64,000 nucleotides of DNA from Porphyra umbilicalis (lineage: Eukaryota > Rhodophyta > Bangiophyceae > Bangiales > Bangiaceae), in assembly GCA_002049455.2 (NCBI GenBank), contig KV918852.1, positions 124,001 through 188,000 on the forward strand. Direction: 5' to 3'. Both the position numbers and the translations under genes were made by a program. The notes below the pieces were generated by a model. That model was not told where the DNA came from. It ran no database searches and saw only the letters and a list, made by a program, of their open reading frames with translations. Below, one piece after another: positions 31,670 through 42,199 of the stretch (position 1 is its first letter; the number at the start of each line of letters is the position of its first letter).

Positions 31670-32221
31670 TCACAGGACTGCGTCCAAGTGCGGCACCGGG
31701 GGTACAAGAAACCCGTTGGAAAGCACTGGTACAGAGGGATCGCTCCCAATCAGTGTCGCCTGCGCGGATCTCGGCCGCACATATGTGTACGAACCGTGCT
31801 CACGGCTCAGCCGAGGGAAATGCCTCAATGCAAGTTGGGAATCATGCGCAAAAATGCGCGTCATGGAGGGCAGAGTCGACTTAAGCCACGCGACAGAAAT
31901 CGCTTCCTTAATTGCGGCGGCTGTACTTGAATCTGTCCACGAGACATCGGCATGGATAACTCCGTCACCAGTAACATGGGATTGTTGGATAGCGGGTATC
32001 CACGTGGAGTCCATGACGATGTTGGCCACGTTTGTGAGCCTGGTTTGTCGGCGACTTCGTCGCGTTGGCGTTTGCCTTTCGTACCCGGGTACATGCTTCT
32101 TCTTCTTCCGCAGAAATCGCACGACCAGGTTGCGTAAAAGACTCTCCAGGGGTTCTCAGCAGTCGTTTCTCGACCCGTAGTCGAACCAGCGCACCTGAGC
32201 GCTATGGCTGTTGCCAGTCTA
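31670..32221 (-). pseudogene. gypsy chromodomain-like tail after the integrase
   Basis: The frame of the integrase continues through its TAG (32221-32219) and reads AQVRWFDYGSRNDC, a stop, then EPLESLLRNLVVRFL. This matches a chromodomain core (VRW..YG...D.WEP..) with TGA replacing the expected Trp. The preceding EDVVDKLLGLR is the usual chromodomain entry strand. Chromodomains of chromoviruses target integration to marked chromatin. The remaining about 140 codons to 31670 have no recognised function and may be 3' non-coding. Two stops show that the tail is not translatable as it stands. Confidence 0.6.
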
Positions 32222-33505
32222 GCGTAAGCCTAGAAGTTTGTCGACCACATCCTCATCGGTAGTTGCCGCCGGTTGCTTGCGTTGGTCAAGACCATCTAGC
32301 AGGGGGTGTGGGACCGTGTCCTTCGTCGTAAGACGAGGAGCTGGGGTAACAGGGACACTGCTGACACGTTTTTCCTCCCCGTCAAAGTCAATGACAAACG
32401 TGGAGGCATCCGCAACTGCGTCGATGACCACGAAGGGTCCAATGGCCTTGCTTTGCAGCTTGTTTTGCCGATCGCGGTTGGTCGTGTATACGTAGTAAAC
32501 GATATTGACGTCCGCATTGCGGGTTGCGACCCGATGGTAGAAGTTACGTTTGTATTGTTGTTGCGTCTTACGCAAGGCCACAACTACGATGGGGATCTGC
32601 TTGCGAAGGCAGGCCATGAATTTGCGTTTGCGAGCGAAAGGTGTCCCATCCGTGAGCGTTCCCTCATTGGTGAGCGGGGTGCCCGGGGGCAAGTTTCGAA
32701 CCCTGAGGTTGGGGATCCGCCATGGGATAACCAGCTCAAATGGAGCGATACTCGTGGACCGGTGTGATTGGCTATGATATGCCTTGGCGATAACCGGTAG
32801 TAGCTCTTCAGAACGTGATGGGTCGTCGGCGACGTAGTGTCGCAGCTGAGCAGCCATGGTACGGTTGTACCGTTCAACGTGCCCATTGTTTTGGGGATGA
32901 TACGCCGTGGTGCGATCCGTTTCAATGCCAAGCATTTTCTTCACAGCGATGAACAAGTTCGACATTGATTGGGGCCCTTGGTCCGAGTGGGTCCAGTCCG
33001 GGGGCCCGTAGGCGGACACCCACGCGTCGATGATGGCTGACGCCACGGAAGTGCCCGTAATTCGCCGTAAGGCGACGCGCTTGGTGAGCTTGGCAAAGCG
33101 GTCGGTGATAACCAAGATGAAGCGATTGCCCTTCTTGGAGGCCGGGATGGGCCCAAAGATGTCAACTGACAGCTCCGTCAGAGGCTCAGTGGCCGGGAAC
33201 AGCGTCAAGGGCGCGGTGTGCCGCCGCAAGGCGAGGCGGTTTTCGGCACAAGTTGTGCACTTGGTGATGGTGGTGTGGATGTCCGTTACGATCGCAGGCC
33301 AGGCATATGCCTTTCGCATGGTTCAATACATTCGGTTTATACCGGGATGGGCTGCCACTGTGGCGTCGTGCACGAGCGGCAAGACGCGTTCGCGTAAACA
33401 TTTTGGTATGACCAATTGATTGCCGTAAGGCGTCCAGCGATACAGAGCGTGATGCTCGCTGCGAAAGAAGTCCTTGGCCGTTCCGCGCTCCACATGCGTG
33501 GACAT
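32219..33505 (-). pseudogene. gypsy integrase
   Basis: The N-terminal HHCC finger is split by a stop. LVHDATVAAHPGINRMY ends at 33323 with TGA, and TMRKAYAWPAIVTDIH then CTTC continue in the next open segment (33319-32219). In that 366-codon segment the catalytic triad is D53 (SVDIFGP), D113 (HSDQGPQ) and E149 (NNGHVER), D,D35E, as required for cDNA integration. A C-terminal domain follows (KLQSKAIGPFVVIDAVADAS) resembling the GPF/Y module of gypsy integrases. Apart from the TGA between the zinc finger and the core, the sequence is well preserved, suggesting moderate age. Confidence 0.85.
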
Positions 33506-33514
33506 CAGGGCCTT

Positions 33515-34366
33515 TCAGAATCCGGGTTGTTCAGCAGAATCTGCGATGTATCCGGATATATCCGGATACATCCGTCGGAATGTTTTCGCCATCGAATGTG
33601 AGAGCAAAACAGAAGACCCTGCTGGAATGCTCACCGCGTGCTCGGGCTCTTTGAGAAAGGACTGGTGAACATAAGATGTTGCTGCGAGCGCAAAGCCGCT
33701 GCTTACAGAACTATGCTTTACCCGAATCATTATTCTGAAGCCCCTGGTGGACATCTCGGTACAGGAGTCGTCTGTTTGCTGTGCTTCGACAACATCTTCG
33801 ACCTTCACCGGTTTCGACGTGTCGGTACTAGTGTACCTCGCCGTTCTGATGCCGTTGGCCGTCTCGGCTAATGTCAGGCAAGGTATATCATCATGGATAT
33901 CTTCTGGCGGCGCCACCGTACACGCGCGCGACAGCAAGTCGGGAAAGTGGTGCGATGCACCAGGTTTATAAACCATATCGAATGTGTATTCGGAGAGGCG
34001 AAATCGCCAGCGCATCAAGCGTCCGCTTGAGTCGGTTGTGCTGTAGATTCAGCTGAGTGCTTGGTGATCCGTTCGGACGAGGAACCGTTGCCCGTCGAGG
34101 AAATGCCTCGACTTGAGGACAGCCCACACGACGCGGAGGCATTCGCGCTCCGTGGTGGAGTAGTTTTGCTCTGCAGCAGTGAGTCCTCGGCTCCAATATC
34201 CGACAGGATGAAGCAGTTCGCCCGGTTCCTCCTGGAGGAGTGAACCACCGACTTGGTCAGCCCATACGTCAACATCGACGACGACCTTCCGATTGGCCTT
34301 TGGCAGGGAAAGTACCAGTGGGCACAATAGTGCGTTGCGGAGGTCTACAAATGCGGCGATGGCCAC
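33515..34366 (-). pseudogene. gypsy RNase H and connection region
   Basis: At 34366-34049 the RNase H core shows VVVDVDVWADQVGGSLLQEE (first Asp region), HPVGYWSRGLTAAEQNYSTT, ERECLRVVWAVLKSRHF (Glu helix) and FLVRTDHQALS (Asp). After a frame break the frame at 34018-33515 carries MRWRFRLSEYTFDMVYKPG and HFPDLLSRA, the typical segment between RNase H and integrase. It ends in a stop before the integrase finger. The enzyme degrades the RNA strand of the hybrid during reverse transcription. Confidence 0.8.
33545..33572. other. 28-bp perfect palindrome
   Basis: Two 14-bp halves centred between 33558 and 33559, with core TATCCGGATATATCCGGATA, lie in the spacer between the RNase H and integrase segments. 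It extends one base pair at a time to GATG...CATC and then breaks. Its role is unknown. Confidence 0.85.
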
Positions 34367-34599
34367 GTCCGTCGGAGGTTGTAGATCCGGTGGGATCTCG
34401 GCCCTAGTCAGGGCGTTCAGGGGCTTTGCGCGTTTAGCAAAATTCTTTACGAAACGTCAATAGACGTTGCACATGCCGACGAAACTTTTAAGCTGGGTCT
34501 TCGTCGTTGGGAACTTGGCATGCTGAAGAGCATCCACGTTCTTGTTTTGCGCGTGCAGTTGCCCGGGGCGGGCAATGTGTCCGAGGTACTCAACTATTC

Positions 34600-35270
34600 G
34601 AAGAACCATATGCAATTTTCCAATTTCAGGGTCCTCGCGGCTTGCGCAAACGGTGCAGAACCGTGTACACGTTTTTAACGTGTTGTTCCGCGTTCATGAA
34701 GAAGATGATGACATCGTCTCAGTAGACAAGGCGTACCTGCCACTTCAAGCTCAATAGGATAATACCCAAAGCATGCTGTAGGGTAGCAGGCGCGTTCATC
34801 AAGCCGAAAGGGATTGATACGCAGAGGTATATACCCCAATGCGTTGTGAAATCCGTCTTCTCTTGGTCGTCCTTGCGTAAGGGCACTTGCCAGTACCCCG
34901 CGGTGCAGTCGAGAGACGTGAACACCTGGGCATCTCCCAAGGAGTCGAGGCAGTCCTCCATCCGAGACACGGGATAAGCATCCTTCTTGGTGATGTTGTT
35001 CAACTGACGATAGTCGACACACAATCGGGATTTGCCGTTCTTCTTTGGTGCAATTACCACGGGACTTGCGCAAACATTATGGCTAGGGGCAATGAATTTG
35101 AGCATTAAAATCTTGTTGATCTGATCAGCGATGATCTGACGTTTGAACGGCCCGGTCCGGTACGGTTGAGCCCGTATGGGCAGAGCATCTGGGGGAGTGA
35201 CGATGGCGTGCTGCGTAGCACGAATAACACCTAGGTTTTCATCCCCCATCCACGAATGCGTCTTGAGCAT
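34600..35270 (-). pseudogene. gypsy reverse transcriptase
   Basis: Recognisable RT blocks are SPVVIAPKKNGKSRLCVDYR, then LNNITKKDAYPVSRMEDCLD, FTSLDCTAGYWQVPL (catalytic Asp), and SIPFGLMNAPATLQ. The catalytic YxDD reads Tyr-stop-Asp-Asp: TGA at 34721-34719 sits exactly between Tyr and the two Asp, followed by VIIFF. Further stops occur within 60 codons. A full-length enzyme cannot be made from this copy. The frame starts after a break from the protease segment. Confidence 0.85.
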
Positions 35271-35350
35271 GTCTCGAATCTGCTCGTGCAGGTGCTCAGG
35301 GGCCTTACTGAGATCGAGGTCCTCGAGTGGGTCACGACTCGTGTCGTCCG

Positions 35351-36060
35351 TTAAGTATCGGTTCCATCTTTTGGATTGTTGTCATCCAAGACGGCGGCCA
35401 ACATCGGCCCTTGGTAGGGATCTGCAAACCCCAAGGTTGAGTTCTTGCGAACGATGACTTGGTCCTTGCCACAGTTGCATAACTTGACTGAGAACGGTTC
35501 GTCGGCCTTGACGATGGCAAGGCCGCGGGCGACAGCCATGGACTGATGTCGACATAACCAAGCGTTTATTACGAAGGTAACCATACCAAGAGTATCACAT
35601 GTGGCCATGATGCACTCCTCTTGTTGTCGGTCGACACGTTCCTGTTTACAGGCTCGCACCATTGCGGGTGTGTCTTGGCAATGGCGGTCCCAGGCACTGA
35701 CATTAAGACCAGACAAGATCGGCGCTGGCCGAGGAAGCTCCTCCGTGCAGCGCACGTGTTCCTGGCAGACAATACGACGCAAACGCGGCAAGATCGCCTC
35801 GATGTTTTGTTCAATGAACTCGGTGCGCAGGATGCACGGGACTGACAACTTGTCGATAACGAAGAATCGGTAAAATACACGTACACCATCGGTGGCTTCA
35901 TTAAGACGTATGGCATACTTCGTCACGAGGCGGTTGTTTTTTTGCATCTCGGATGCGCGGAGGCGTGGTCAACTTCTCGGCGTCAGACATTTTAGTTCGC
36001 AGGGAGAACACTAGTTCACACTATGTTCACCCCGGCGCCTGTGTCAAGTACAGGGCGGCA
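35351..36060 (-). pseudogene. gypsy aspartic protease region
   Basis: The active-site motif VLDTGAGVNIV is readable at about 36050-36015, with three stops (TGA, TAA, TGA) soon after. Downstream, 35947-35351 is open and contains FFVIDKLSVPCILRTEFIEQ, matching the second half of retroviral-type proteases (the ILG-D-F strand, here ILRTEF), then a linker to RT. The protease would process the polyprotein. This copy is broken. Confidence 0.65.
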
Positions 36061-36188
36061 GCTCCGCATCACACGCATGCACGGGCCAAGCTTGGCGGCG
36101 ATCTCGAAGTGCCGTAAGGCACGGCGCAACAATCTTGTCACCGTACGCTGTCGCGTTTTGCCGGGAAAACCCAAGTCGGGCACCCGTT

Positions 36189-37452
36189 TTAGGCGTTTTT
36201 CGAGTCCTCAAAGGCGTCGGCGGGATATTCGATCTCTTCTTCTTCGAAGTTACTGTCGGCAATGGCATGACCGCCAATAGGCAGTTGGCGACGCTCGCGA
36301 GGGCGATATGGCTCGGCACACTGTGCGGCGACGTGCCCGGGCTTGCTACAATTGTAACAGATGTCAGCCCGATTGGCTTGAGGGATGGCGGCCCGTGGGG
36401 GCGGCGGGGTGCGAACTTGTGTAAACGGTCGTTCCGTCGTCACCCGCCGGTCCAGTGTCGCGTGAACGATTTTGATTGCCGTTGAGCGGGTCATCTTGAG
36501 TTGCAAGCGCAGCTTGTTGGTGCCGTCCCAGTACATCTGTGCGGTAGCAACTGTCTCGATCAAGCGTCCGATCCGAGAAGTGGTCATTCAAGACCCGAAC
36601 GTGCGCTTGCAATAGGTCCGAAAGACCAGTGATGAAGACGTCCTTAATGTCTTGGATGTCGAAAATTCCGTTCAGAAGATCGCATTTCGCTTGCACGCGG
36701 TGTTCAGAAGCCGTTGGCGCCTCGTTGTCTTGTCGCTTCATCGAAATGAGGTCTTGGTAGGCGTTAGGCATAGTTGCGTGTGTCGCAATTTTCTGTAGAA
36801 GCCAGTTGACGGCATCACCGTATATACGGATGGCATACCGCTTATGGCCAAGGGTGCTGTAAGGCGCGACGGAAGCGGCCATCGTGGCGTTGCCGGCTAG
36901 TCGAAAGATCATCAGCGGAAGGCCTTGACCGTGCGTCAGCCCAGCCGCGGCGCACGCCCGCCGAAAGGTCGTTAAGAACGTGCAGATGCCCAATGGCAGG
37001 GCTCTTGTGAATGGCTACTGCCCATGGAACGCTCCGTCAAAACGTTTGTTGAGACGATGCGACCGCTGTGCCTCCTCAGGCGTATACGTCAGTTGACAGC
37101 GGATCAGGAAGTACGTTCTGTAGACCAGGAGTGTCATGAAGCGGCTATAAGGCGGGCGGATCACTCTGATCCTCTCTGCTGTTTCAAGTCGCTCCTTTCG
37201 TCTGGTGGGGGTCTCGGAGCGCTGGCGCGCGGTTGCGACCGATTCGCTCGAGGTGTCGCTCGGCGAGGACCCACTTGTGAGCGACGGCGGGCCTGCCGGC
37301 TCGTGGCCATCGTCCGAAGAGGACGTGTCCATCGCATTGGAGTTGTCGTCGTGCGACGACGTCGGGTTTGACTCAGAGGAAGAATCATCGGAAAATGAGT
37401 AAGGCACGGCGTTAGCCGGATCGTGCTTGCGGACGGACTTGTCATTATTCAC
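36189..37452 (-). pseudogene. gypsy Gag with CCHC zinc knuckle
   Basis: The ATG at 37452 (MNNDKSVRKHDPANA) opens a Ser/Asp-rich N-terminus. A TAG at 37017-37015 interrupts, and the same frame continues through capsid-like sequence (MIFRLAGNATMAASVAPYST; DAVNWLLQKIATHATMPNAY). Near 36590 the reading shifts by one base into the frame carrying the zinc knuckle CYNCSKPGHVAAQC, followed by an acidic end. Gag packages the element RNA. One stop and one frameshift make it defective. Confidence 0.75.
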
Positions 37453-37760
37453 CTTGCTTGTCTTCTTGACGTTCTTGGTCTTGTCGCCCTAATGGCGGCG
37501 AGACTCAGCCACACGGCGTTCCTCCTCATGAGAGTCGACCTTGCGCAGGGCCTCGACGTCGTCGGCCAACTTGTCATTGGCTCGCGCCAGAGACTCGTTA
37601 GTCTTTTCTTGGGCCGTGAGGCGTCGCTGAAGTGCTTCTACGGCGATGGCTCAGGCCCCGCGCGCCAAGAAGCCGTATCGATACCATCACAATGCCACGA
37701 GGCAGCAAGAAAGGTTTCGGGAACACCGTGCCGCACGGCACGATGAGGGCAAAAATATCC

Positions 37761-37775
37761 CCCGCTGCTCCACCA
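37761..37775 (-). other. gypsy PBS-like site
   Basis: Two bases after the inferred LTR end, the minus strand reads TGGTGGAGCAGCGGG. TGG right behind an LTR is the usual start of a primer-binding site pairing with a tRNA 3' CCA end; the tRNA species was not identified. Confidence 0.5.
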
Positions 37776-37777
37776 AA

Positions 37778-38175
37778 CGTGGTATTAATAAAGTTGGTGC
37801 AAATACCAGTGTACTGAGACCGACCGTAGCCAAGCAATAAAGCGAGTCCTATCGCCGTCGCGGCGAGGAAGAAAGACCTTTTGTTCAAGAACAATCGATG
37901 GTGAGCCGGGTGGTGCCCACGACAGCGACCCAGGACCCATCGTGATTCAATATAAGCGAGGGCACAGGTCGATCGACCGTCCGATCACAAACTATCGTAA
38001 TGACTGCCCGAAGACAGGTAAGACAGGCAAGCAAACAAACAAAAAAATAAGAACAATACGAAAGTATCCTCCCAATAGGCGTGCCACAGGCCAATTCCCA
38101 CAATATATAAGCTTTGGCCCCTCAAGGAGGCTACTTGCTGACAACAGCCGATTGGGAGCAGAGATAAGTTCCACA
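37778..38175 (-). repeat. gypsy 5' LTR (about 398 bp)
   Basis: Short inverted ends are TGTGG...CCACA (plus-strand reading CGTGG...CCACA, first base apparently mutated). The 37778 boundary is confirmed by the related sequence starting TGTGGTATTAATAA at 63833, which diverges from its flank at the same base. The 38175 boundary is inferred from the matching CCACA. Confidence 0.65.
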
Positions 38176-40823
38176 GTCAGTAGCTTGTCGCGTGTGGTTT
38201 CTGTTATCATTCGTCTATATAAGCGTCAATTGTTGGGTACACAATTCTGTCATGGGGGCTGGAATTTCGCCCGATCTGCAGTGGACTTCACAGGTGTATC
38301 ATATGGTCGTTGCGGTGAAAGATGGAAAGGCCCCAGTCAGGCCAATTGATGTTTGGGCCAATTAAACGCAGAACAGCGCCTCTCTCTTACGCCCGGACTC
38401 TCCACGTTTTGGCGCAACAACAAAACACGTGTCTACAAGACGCGTACATCTCCGAGCATTCGGATACCCGTCGACTGCTGGCACCTCAGTCCCCAAGCCT
38501 TCAGAACCACGCAGGAACGGGTGCTTCTCATGCATAGAGCACTATTCATGCGATGGTCTGTACGACAGGAGTGCCTGTCGGCCAGCAAGCGCCTAGAGGG
38601 TTTCGCATATGAAGTTTTTGGGGTCCTGTCCAGAAGATGTAATAGATGTCTTCGCTATGACGGGACGTGATCATCTCCTCGCCTGAACACTAGGCACTTC
38701 CGCCCGTACGCCAGTGCCGCGAGCGCGCCATCCTCCACGCTTCGCATTCCATTACATCTACCGATCCAGCCCCACTCTATTCCATCCCACCCCACACGCC
38801 TTACCCACACACATTCCACCCCACGCGTGCCACCCGCGCCACGCAACCGCACGCGCGTCACACCACCCCACCCGCGCAACCCCACCCCATCCCGCGCCAC
38901 CACACCCGCGCCACGCAACCACACCCGACCTCACCCGCCGCACCCCACCCAACTCAACCCCTCCCACGCCACCAGCGCCACTTCACCGCGCCGGCGCAAC
39001 CCGACCCCACCCCGCACCCTCGCACCCGCGGCACGTCAACCATGCCACTCCATCCCGCGACACCCGACCCCGCACCACCCCGACCGGCGCCACCCCACCC
39101 ACGCCGCCATCCGTCGGTACCCTACAACCCTCCAGCCGTGACACCTCATCCCGCCGCGCGCCTTCCCATGCTGCCCCACTCCACCAGTTGTCTGAGTTAG
39201 CTGTCTGTTGTCGTTCGTCTCCAATATCGTCACTTGTTTTGTGCATAAATCTGTCATGGGTGCTAGATTGCCGACCGATCTGCACTTCATGCGCACGCCG
39301 TGTCATTTGATCTCTAAGTTCGTGTGAACACTGGCCCACTGGCTGAAATTGGGTGTGAAGAACTGACACTGTTTAACGATCAGGAATTCGGGGTGGTCGC
39401 GGATGGACAAAGTAGCCTACAAGCGTCTTTAAAGGAGCAGATTGTGTGAAAACGATATGGAATCGTGCACTACAGTTGGAAAAATGTACCCAAAAACGAA
39501 CAACTTGATCCATATTGCCCTTGATTCTTGATGACGCGACCAACGGCTACCTTCTAGCGAAGCGGCTGCCAGGCTGTGAGATGCTTCCCGTTGTCCCGTT
39601 CGGCTTCCTTCTCAGTTCCTGCTCCGACAAGAACCTGCACAGTTTGCCTGCACGCCCGCGCCCGCCCCCCCCGCCATTCCAGGCACGTGCGTGCAATACC
39701 CTGGCCTTCAGGGCGGTGGCGCGCTCGGCGACGCATCGACAACGGGCATGCCGGTCGGCTCCATAGCCGCGAGCGCGCACGGGGGCACGTACAGCCACGC
39801 TGCCGTGGCGGGGAGAATGTGGGGCGGGGAAAGGGATGCCGCCGCCGCCTCAGCATCGGCGGCGGTCCGCCGGCGTCGCGCGACGCCCACAGAAGGGGCG
39901 TCACTCCGCCGCGCAGCGCACCTGCGCACGGCGGGCAGGAAGGCCGACACGGCGCACGGGCAGGCGGGTGGGACTGATCGCCGCGCGATGGGGCGCATCC
40001 AACCGCGCCGCTAGGTGGCTTCAGCAACCGCCGACGCGCCGCCGCAACAGAAGACGGCGCGCAGGCACGATCACCCGCGGGTTATCGTGGGCGCGTCGAA
40101 CCTCCGAAGTCGCTGCGTGCGGTTGCCGTGCGCAACTCGGGGTGGTGGGGGGGGGCAGAGGGGCAGACGCCGTCCGGGCCCTGTGGCCCTTGTGGCAGGA
40201 GGGTCCTTCTCAGCCACGTAACTCTATTCGCTTTTTAGCGTCATCGCGACCCTTCCAACGCTGACACGCCCTCAGATCCCTGAGGACACGAATGCAGACT
40301 GCCACCTCTGAAACGGAGATCAAGTCCCCTTCTCTAAGTATATGAGTGCATCACTACACTTTGAGAGCACCCTGTCCTAAAGGCCAGGGAACTTTGGCAA
40401 CCCCACTCTGCGCCTCCTGCAATGAAGGGCAACACAGTTTGCCGACCAGTCCGACACCTTCCCTCTTCCCCGCAAACGAGACAATCGTTCCACTAGCTGC
40501 ACGCCCACCTTGGCCGTCTCACCAGACATAACGCGCGACAGCTCATTAGGAGACTGCGGGTCGGGCAAACCCCTGCTAGCACAACTGGCCACAGCGCGGC
40601 ACCCCCCTGTGCTACTGCAACGCAAGCGTAAACGATTTGCCTGCAAGCCCGATCGCGCCCTCGCCCGCAACAAGGACAACCCCCAGCTGCGTCTGATGCA
40701 ATCACGGTCAACAAGGTTTTCCCAACAGCCCACCACCCTCCTCTCTTCGCCCAGAGATGACTCACTGTAAGCAGCCGCTCCGTGCCCACTTCGTCCGCCT
40801 CAGCAGAGACAACGCGCCACAAC
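38176..40823. other. intergenic with short direct repeats and C-rich satellite, no gene
   Basis: Two about 75-bp related segments (38208-38285 and 39205-39284) share TCTGTCATGGG and CCGATCTGCA. Between them lies a CCACC/CGCCAC-rich simple repeat (38710-39175). From 39500 to 40250 the sequence is GC-rich with compositional open frames. No gene motif found. Confidence 0.5.
38710..39175. repeat. C/A-rich degenerate minisatellite
   Basis: An irregular array of CCACC, CGCCACG and CCCCACC words on the plus strand with nearly no T or G runs. The minus strand reads as artefactual Gly/Trp/Val frames. Confidence 0.75.
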
Positions 40824-41420
40824 TCACAAGGAGACAGCGGGGGGAGCACCACTGCGGGTACGACTGGCCAAAGCGCGGCGCCGCAGCTTGGCCGTCGTCG
40901 ACGCCAGCAATCCCATTGCCCGAAAACGGCACACGCCGTCGGCGGCAGCGTCATAAGCAATCTCGTCCCATGTCTTGCGCAAGAATTTGTCCTGCTTCTC
41001 TTGTAGCGTTGCCTGCTTCGCCTGCACCGCAGTTGACTCCAAAACTTTGTTCTCCCTGGCCTTCTTCTGGCGTGCGAGCTTTGTGTGGCTCGTGGAAAGC
41101 TTTATTGCCTCCATGGCCGCTGCCACCCCGGAAATGACAGAGATGAACTCATGAGCCGTCAAAGCGGTCCCCTGCCCAGCCGTCGACAGGGTCCAATTGA
41201 CCCTCCGTGGACGCGACATGTCCTTTCGCACGACAGAAGTCAGCCGCCGCGTCAGCAGCTCAAGGTTGGTAGCCACGACTGGTGCGTCCGCACCCTTGTG
41301 CAGCTCCTCATCCAACACCACCGTCGGGTGTAGGGGCCACATCTTCACGCGCTGGAAGGCCGCCCGCAGCCCTGAAAGATGTCGGACATCGTCTACTTCG
41401 GAGTGATTTTCCGTCGACAT
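40824..41420 (-). CDS. uncharacterised protein, 5' end probably cut by a transposon
   Basis: From ATG 41420 (MSTENHSEVDDVRHLSGLRA) the 198-codon frame reads as folded, mostly helical protein: FQRVKMWPLHPTVVLDEELH, LELLTRRLTSVVRKDMSRP, HEFISVISGVAAAMEAIKL, then a long basic coiled-coil-like stretch (KLARQKKARENKVLE). It ends in a basic tail. The hAT-like element begins at 41460, only 40 bp upstream, and the open frame runs straight to that boundary, so the natural N-terminus or upstream exons were probably separated. The protein resembles the DNA-binding or linker parts of transposon proteins in style, but I recognise no family. Confidence 0.45.
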   Translation of the reverse strand: MSTENHSEVDDVRHLSGLRAAFQRVKMWPLHPTVVLDEELHKGADAPVVATNLELLTRRLTSVVRKDMSRPRRVNWTLSTAGQGTALTAHEFISVISGVAAAMEAIKLSTSHTKLARQKKARENKVLESTAVQAKQATLQEKQDKFLRKTWDEIAYDAAADGVCRFRAMGLLASTTAKLRRRALASRTRSGAPPAVSL

Positions 41421-41459
41421 CCCACCGAGGCTTCGATGACGCAGTTGTCCCATCGGCAC

Positions 41460-42199
41460 CAGGTGCTTTCATGAATAAATGGCACACTGATATAACAGAT
41501 AGATATACACAGATATATTCCAATTCAAAAAACGCAAGCCGGATTTTACATTCTCTCATCTGAATCGTAACGCCATTCAATGACTCCAAAACTAATAAGC
41601 GCAAGTCAAATGACTTAGCGTTCGTAGACTGCAGTCATCCAACGACTTCAAGGAACAGCACATGTGGGGCGCCTCAGAATACTCGCAGTCGAGCCCAGTA
41701 ACGCGGGTACCTGTTCCAACAGTGCTGAACAGAAGTGAGCGTACTCAGGAACGATCATCGATAGTAAAATCTCGTGACAATATCGCGCTCGGCGGCTCAT
41801 AGAGGGCTGACAAGCATCAGAACGAGTCTTGAGATATACGGCTGACCGAGATACCAAGACGGAAACCAAAGCCGAAGCACGTTGCATCATATTGACCGTC
41901 GCGAGCTCACTGCTGGTCGCGGTCTGGCGTAAGCCGCGTTCAAAACTGGCACGCCAACCGGCTCTTCTTGTGTTGTTTTCAGCAATCCTTGCAAGTGCAC
42001 CTTCTCGGTTATACATGTTCAACAATCCGATATATTCTGAAAAGATTCCGTATGCGTTTTCAGATCCTTTTTATACTGGCTGCGGATATGTTTCTTACCC
42101 GTACTCGGGAAGTTTCCGAACAAATCTTATCTGATTCAATAAAAGCGGGAGTTGAGTATATCTGAGTGGTCGCAAATTGGGCAGACTCATGAGACACTG
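41460..42199. mobile_element. 740-bp hAT-like non-autonomous element
   Basis: The ends CAGGTGCTTTCATGA and (reverse complement of the right end) CAGTGTCTCATGA form imperfect terminal inverted repeats. The interior aligns with both flanks of the insertion at 57421-63378: the first about 270 bp, a middle stretch around GACCGAGATACCAAGACGGA, and the last about 100 bp. Subterminal AGATATAC words occur at both ends. The flanking octamers ATCGGCAC and ATCGAAAT share only four bases, so the target duplication is weak here. The classification rests mainly on the other copy's 8-bp duplication. No transposase. Confidence 0.6.

Larger units (their letters stand above)
31670..38175 (-). mobile_element. 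decayed Ty3/gypsy chromovirus-type retrotransposon
   Basis: Minus-strand order: 5' LTR (38175-37778), PBS-like site (37775-37761), Gag with CCHC knuckle, aspartic protease, RT, RNase H, integrase, chromodomain-like tail. Integrase downstream of RNase H and a terminal chromodomain place it among Ty3/gypsy chromoviruses. Several stops and frameshifts interrupt the genes. No 3' LTR is visible below 31670. Another copy of its LTR starts at 63833. Confidence 0.85.

Noticed and set aside
31600..31680. 3' LTR of the gypsy element starting TGTGGTAT at 31625
   Set aside because: Similarity ends after eight bases and the LTR would overlap the chromodomain-tail frame.
32219..36060. CRISPR array or phage-like region
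   Set aside because: Spaced identical direct repeats are absent; the genes are gypsy retroelement genes.
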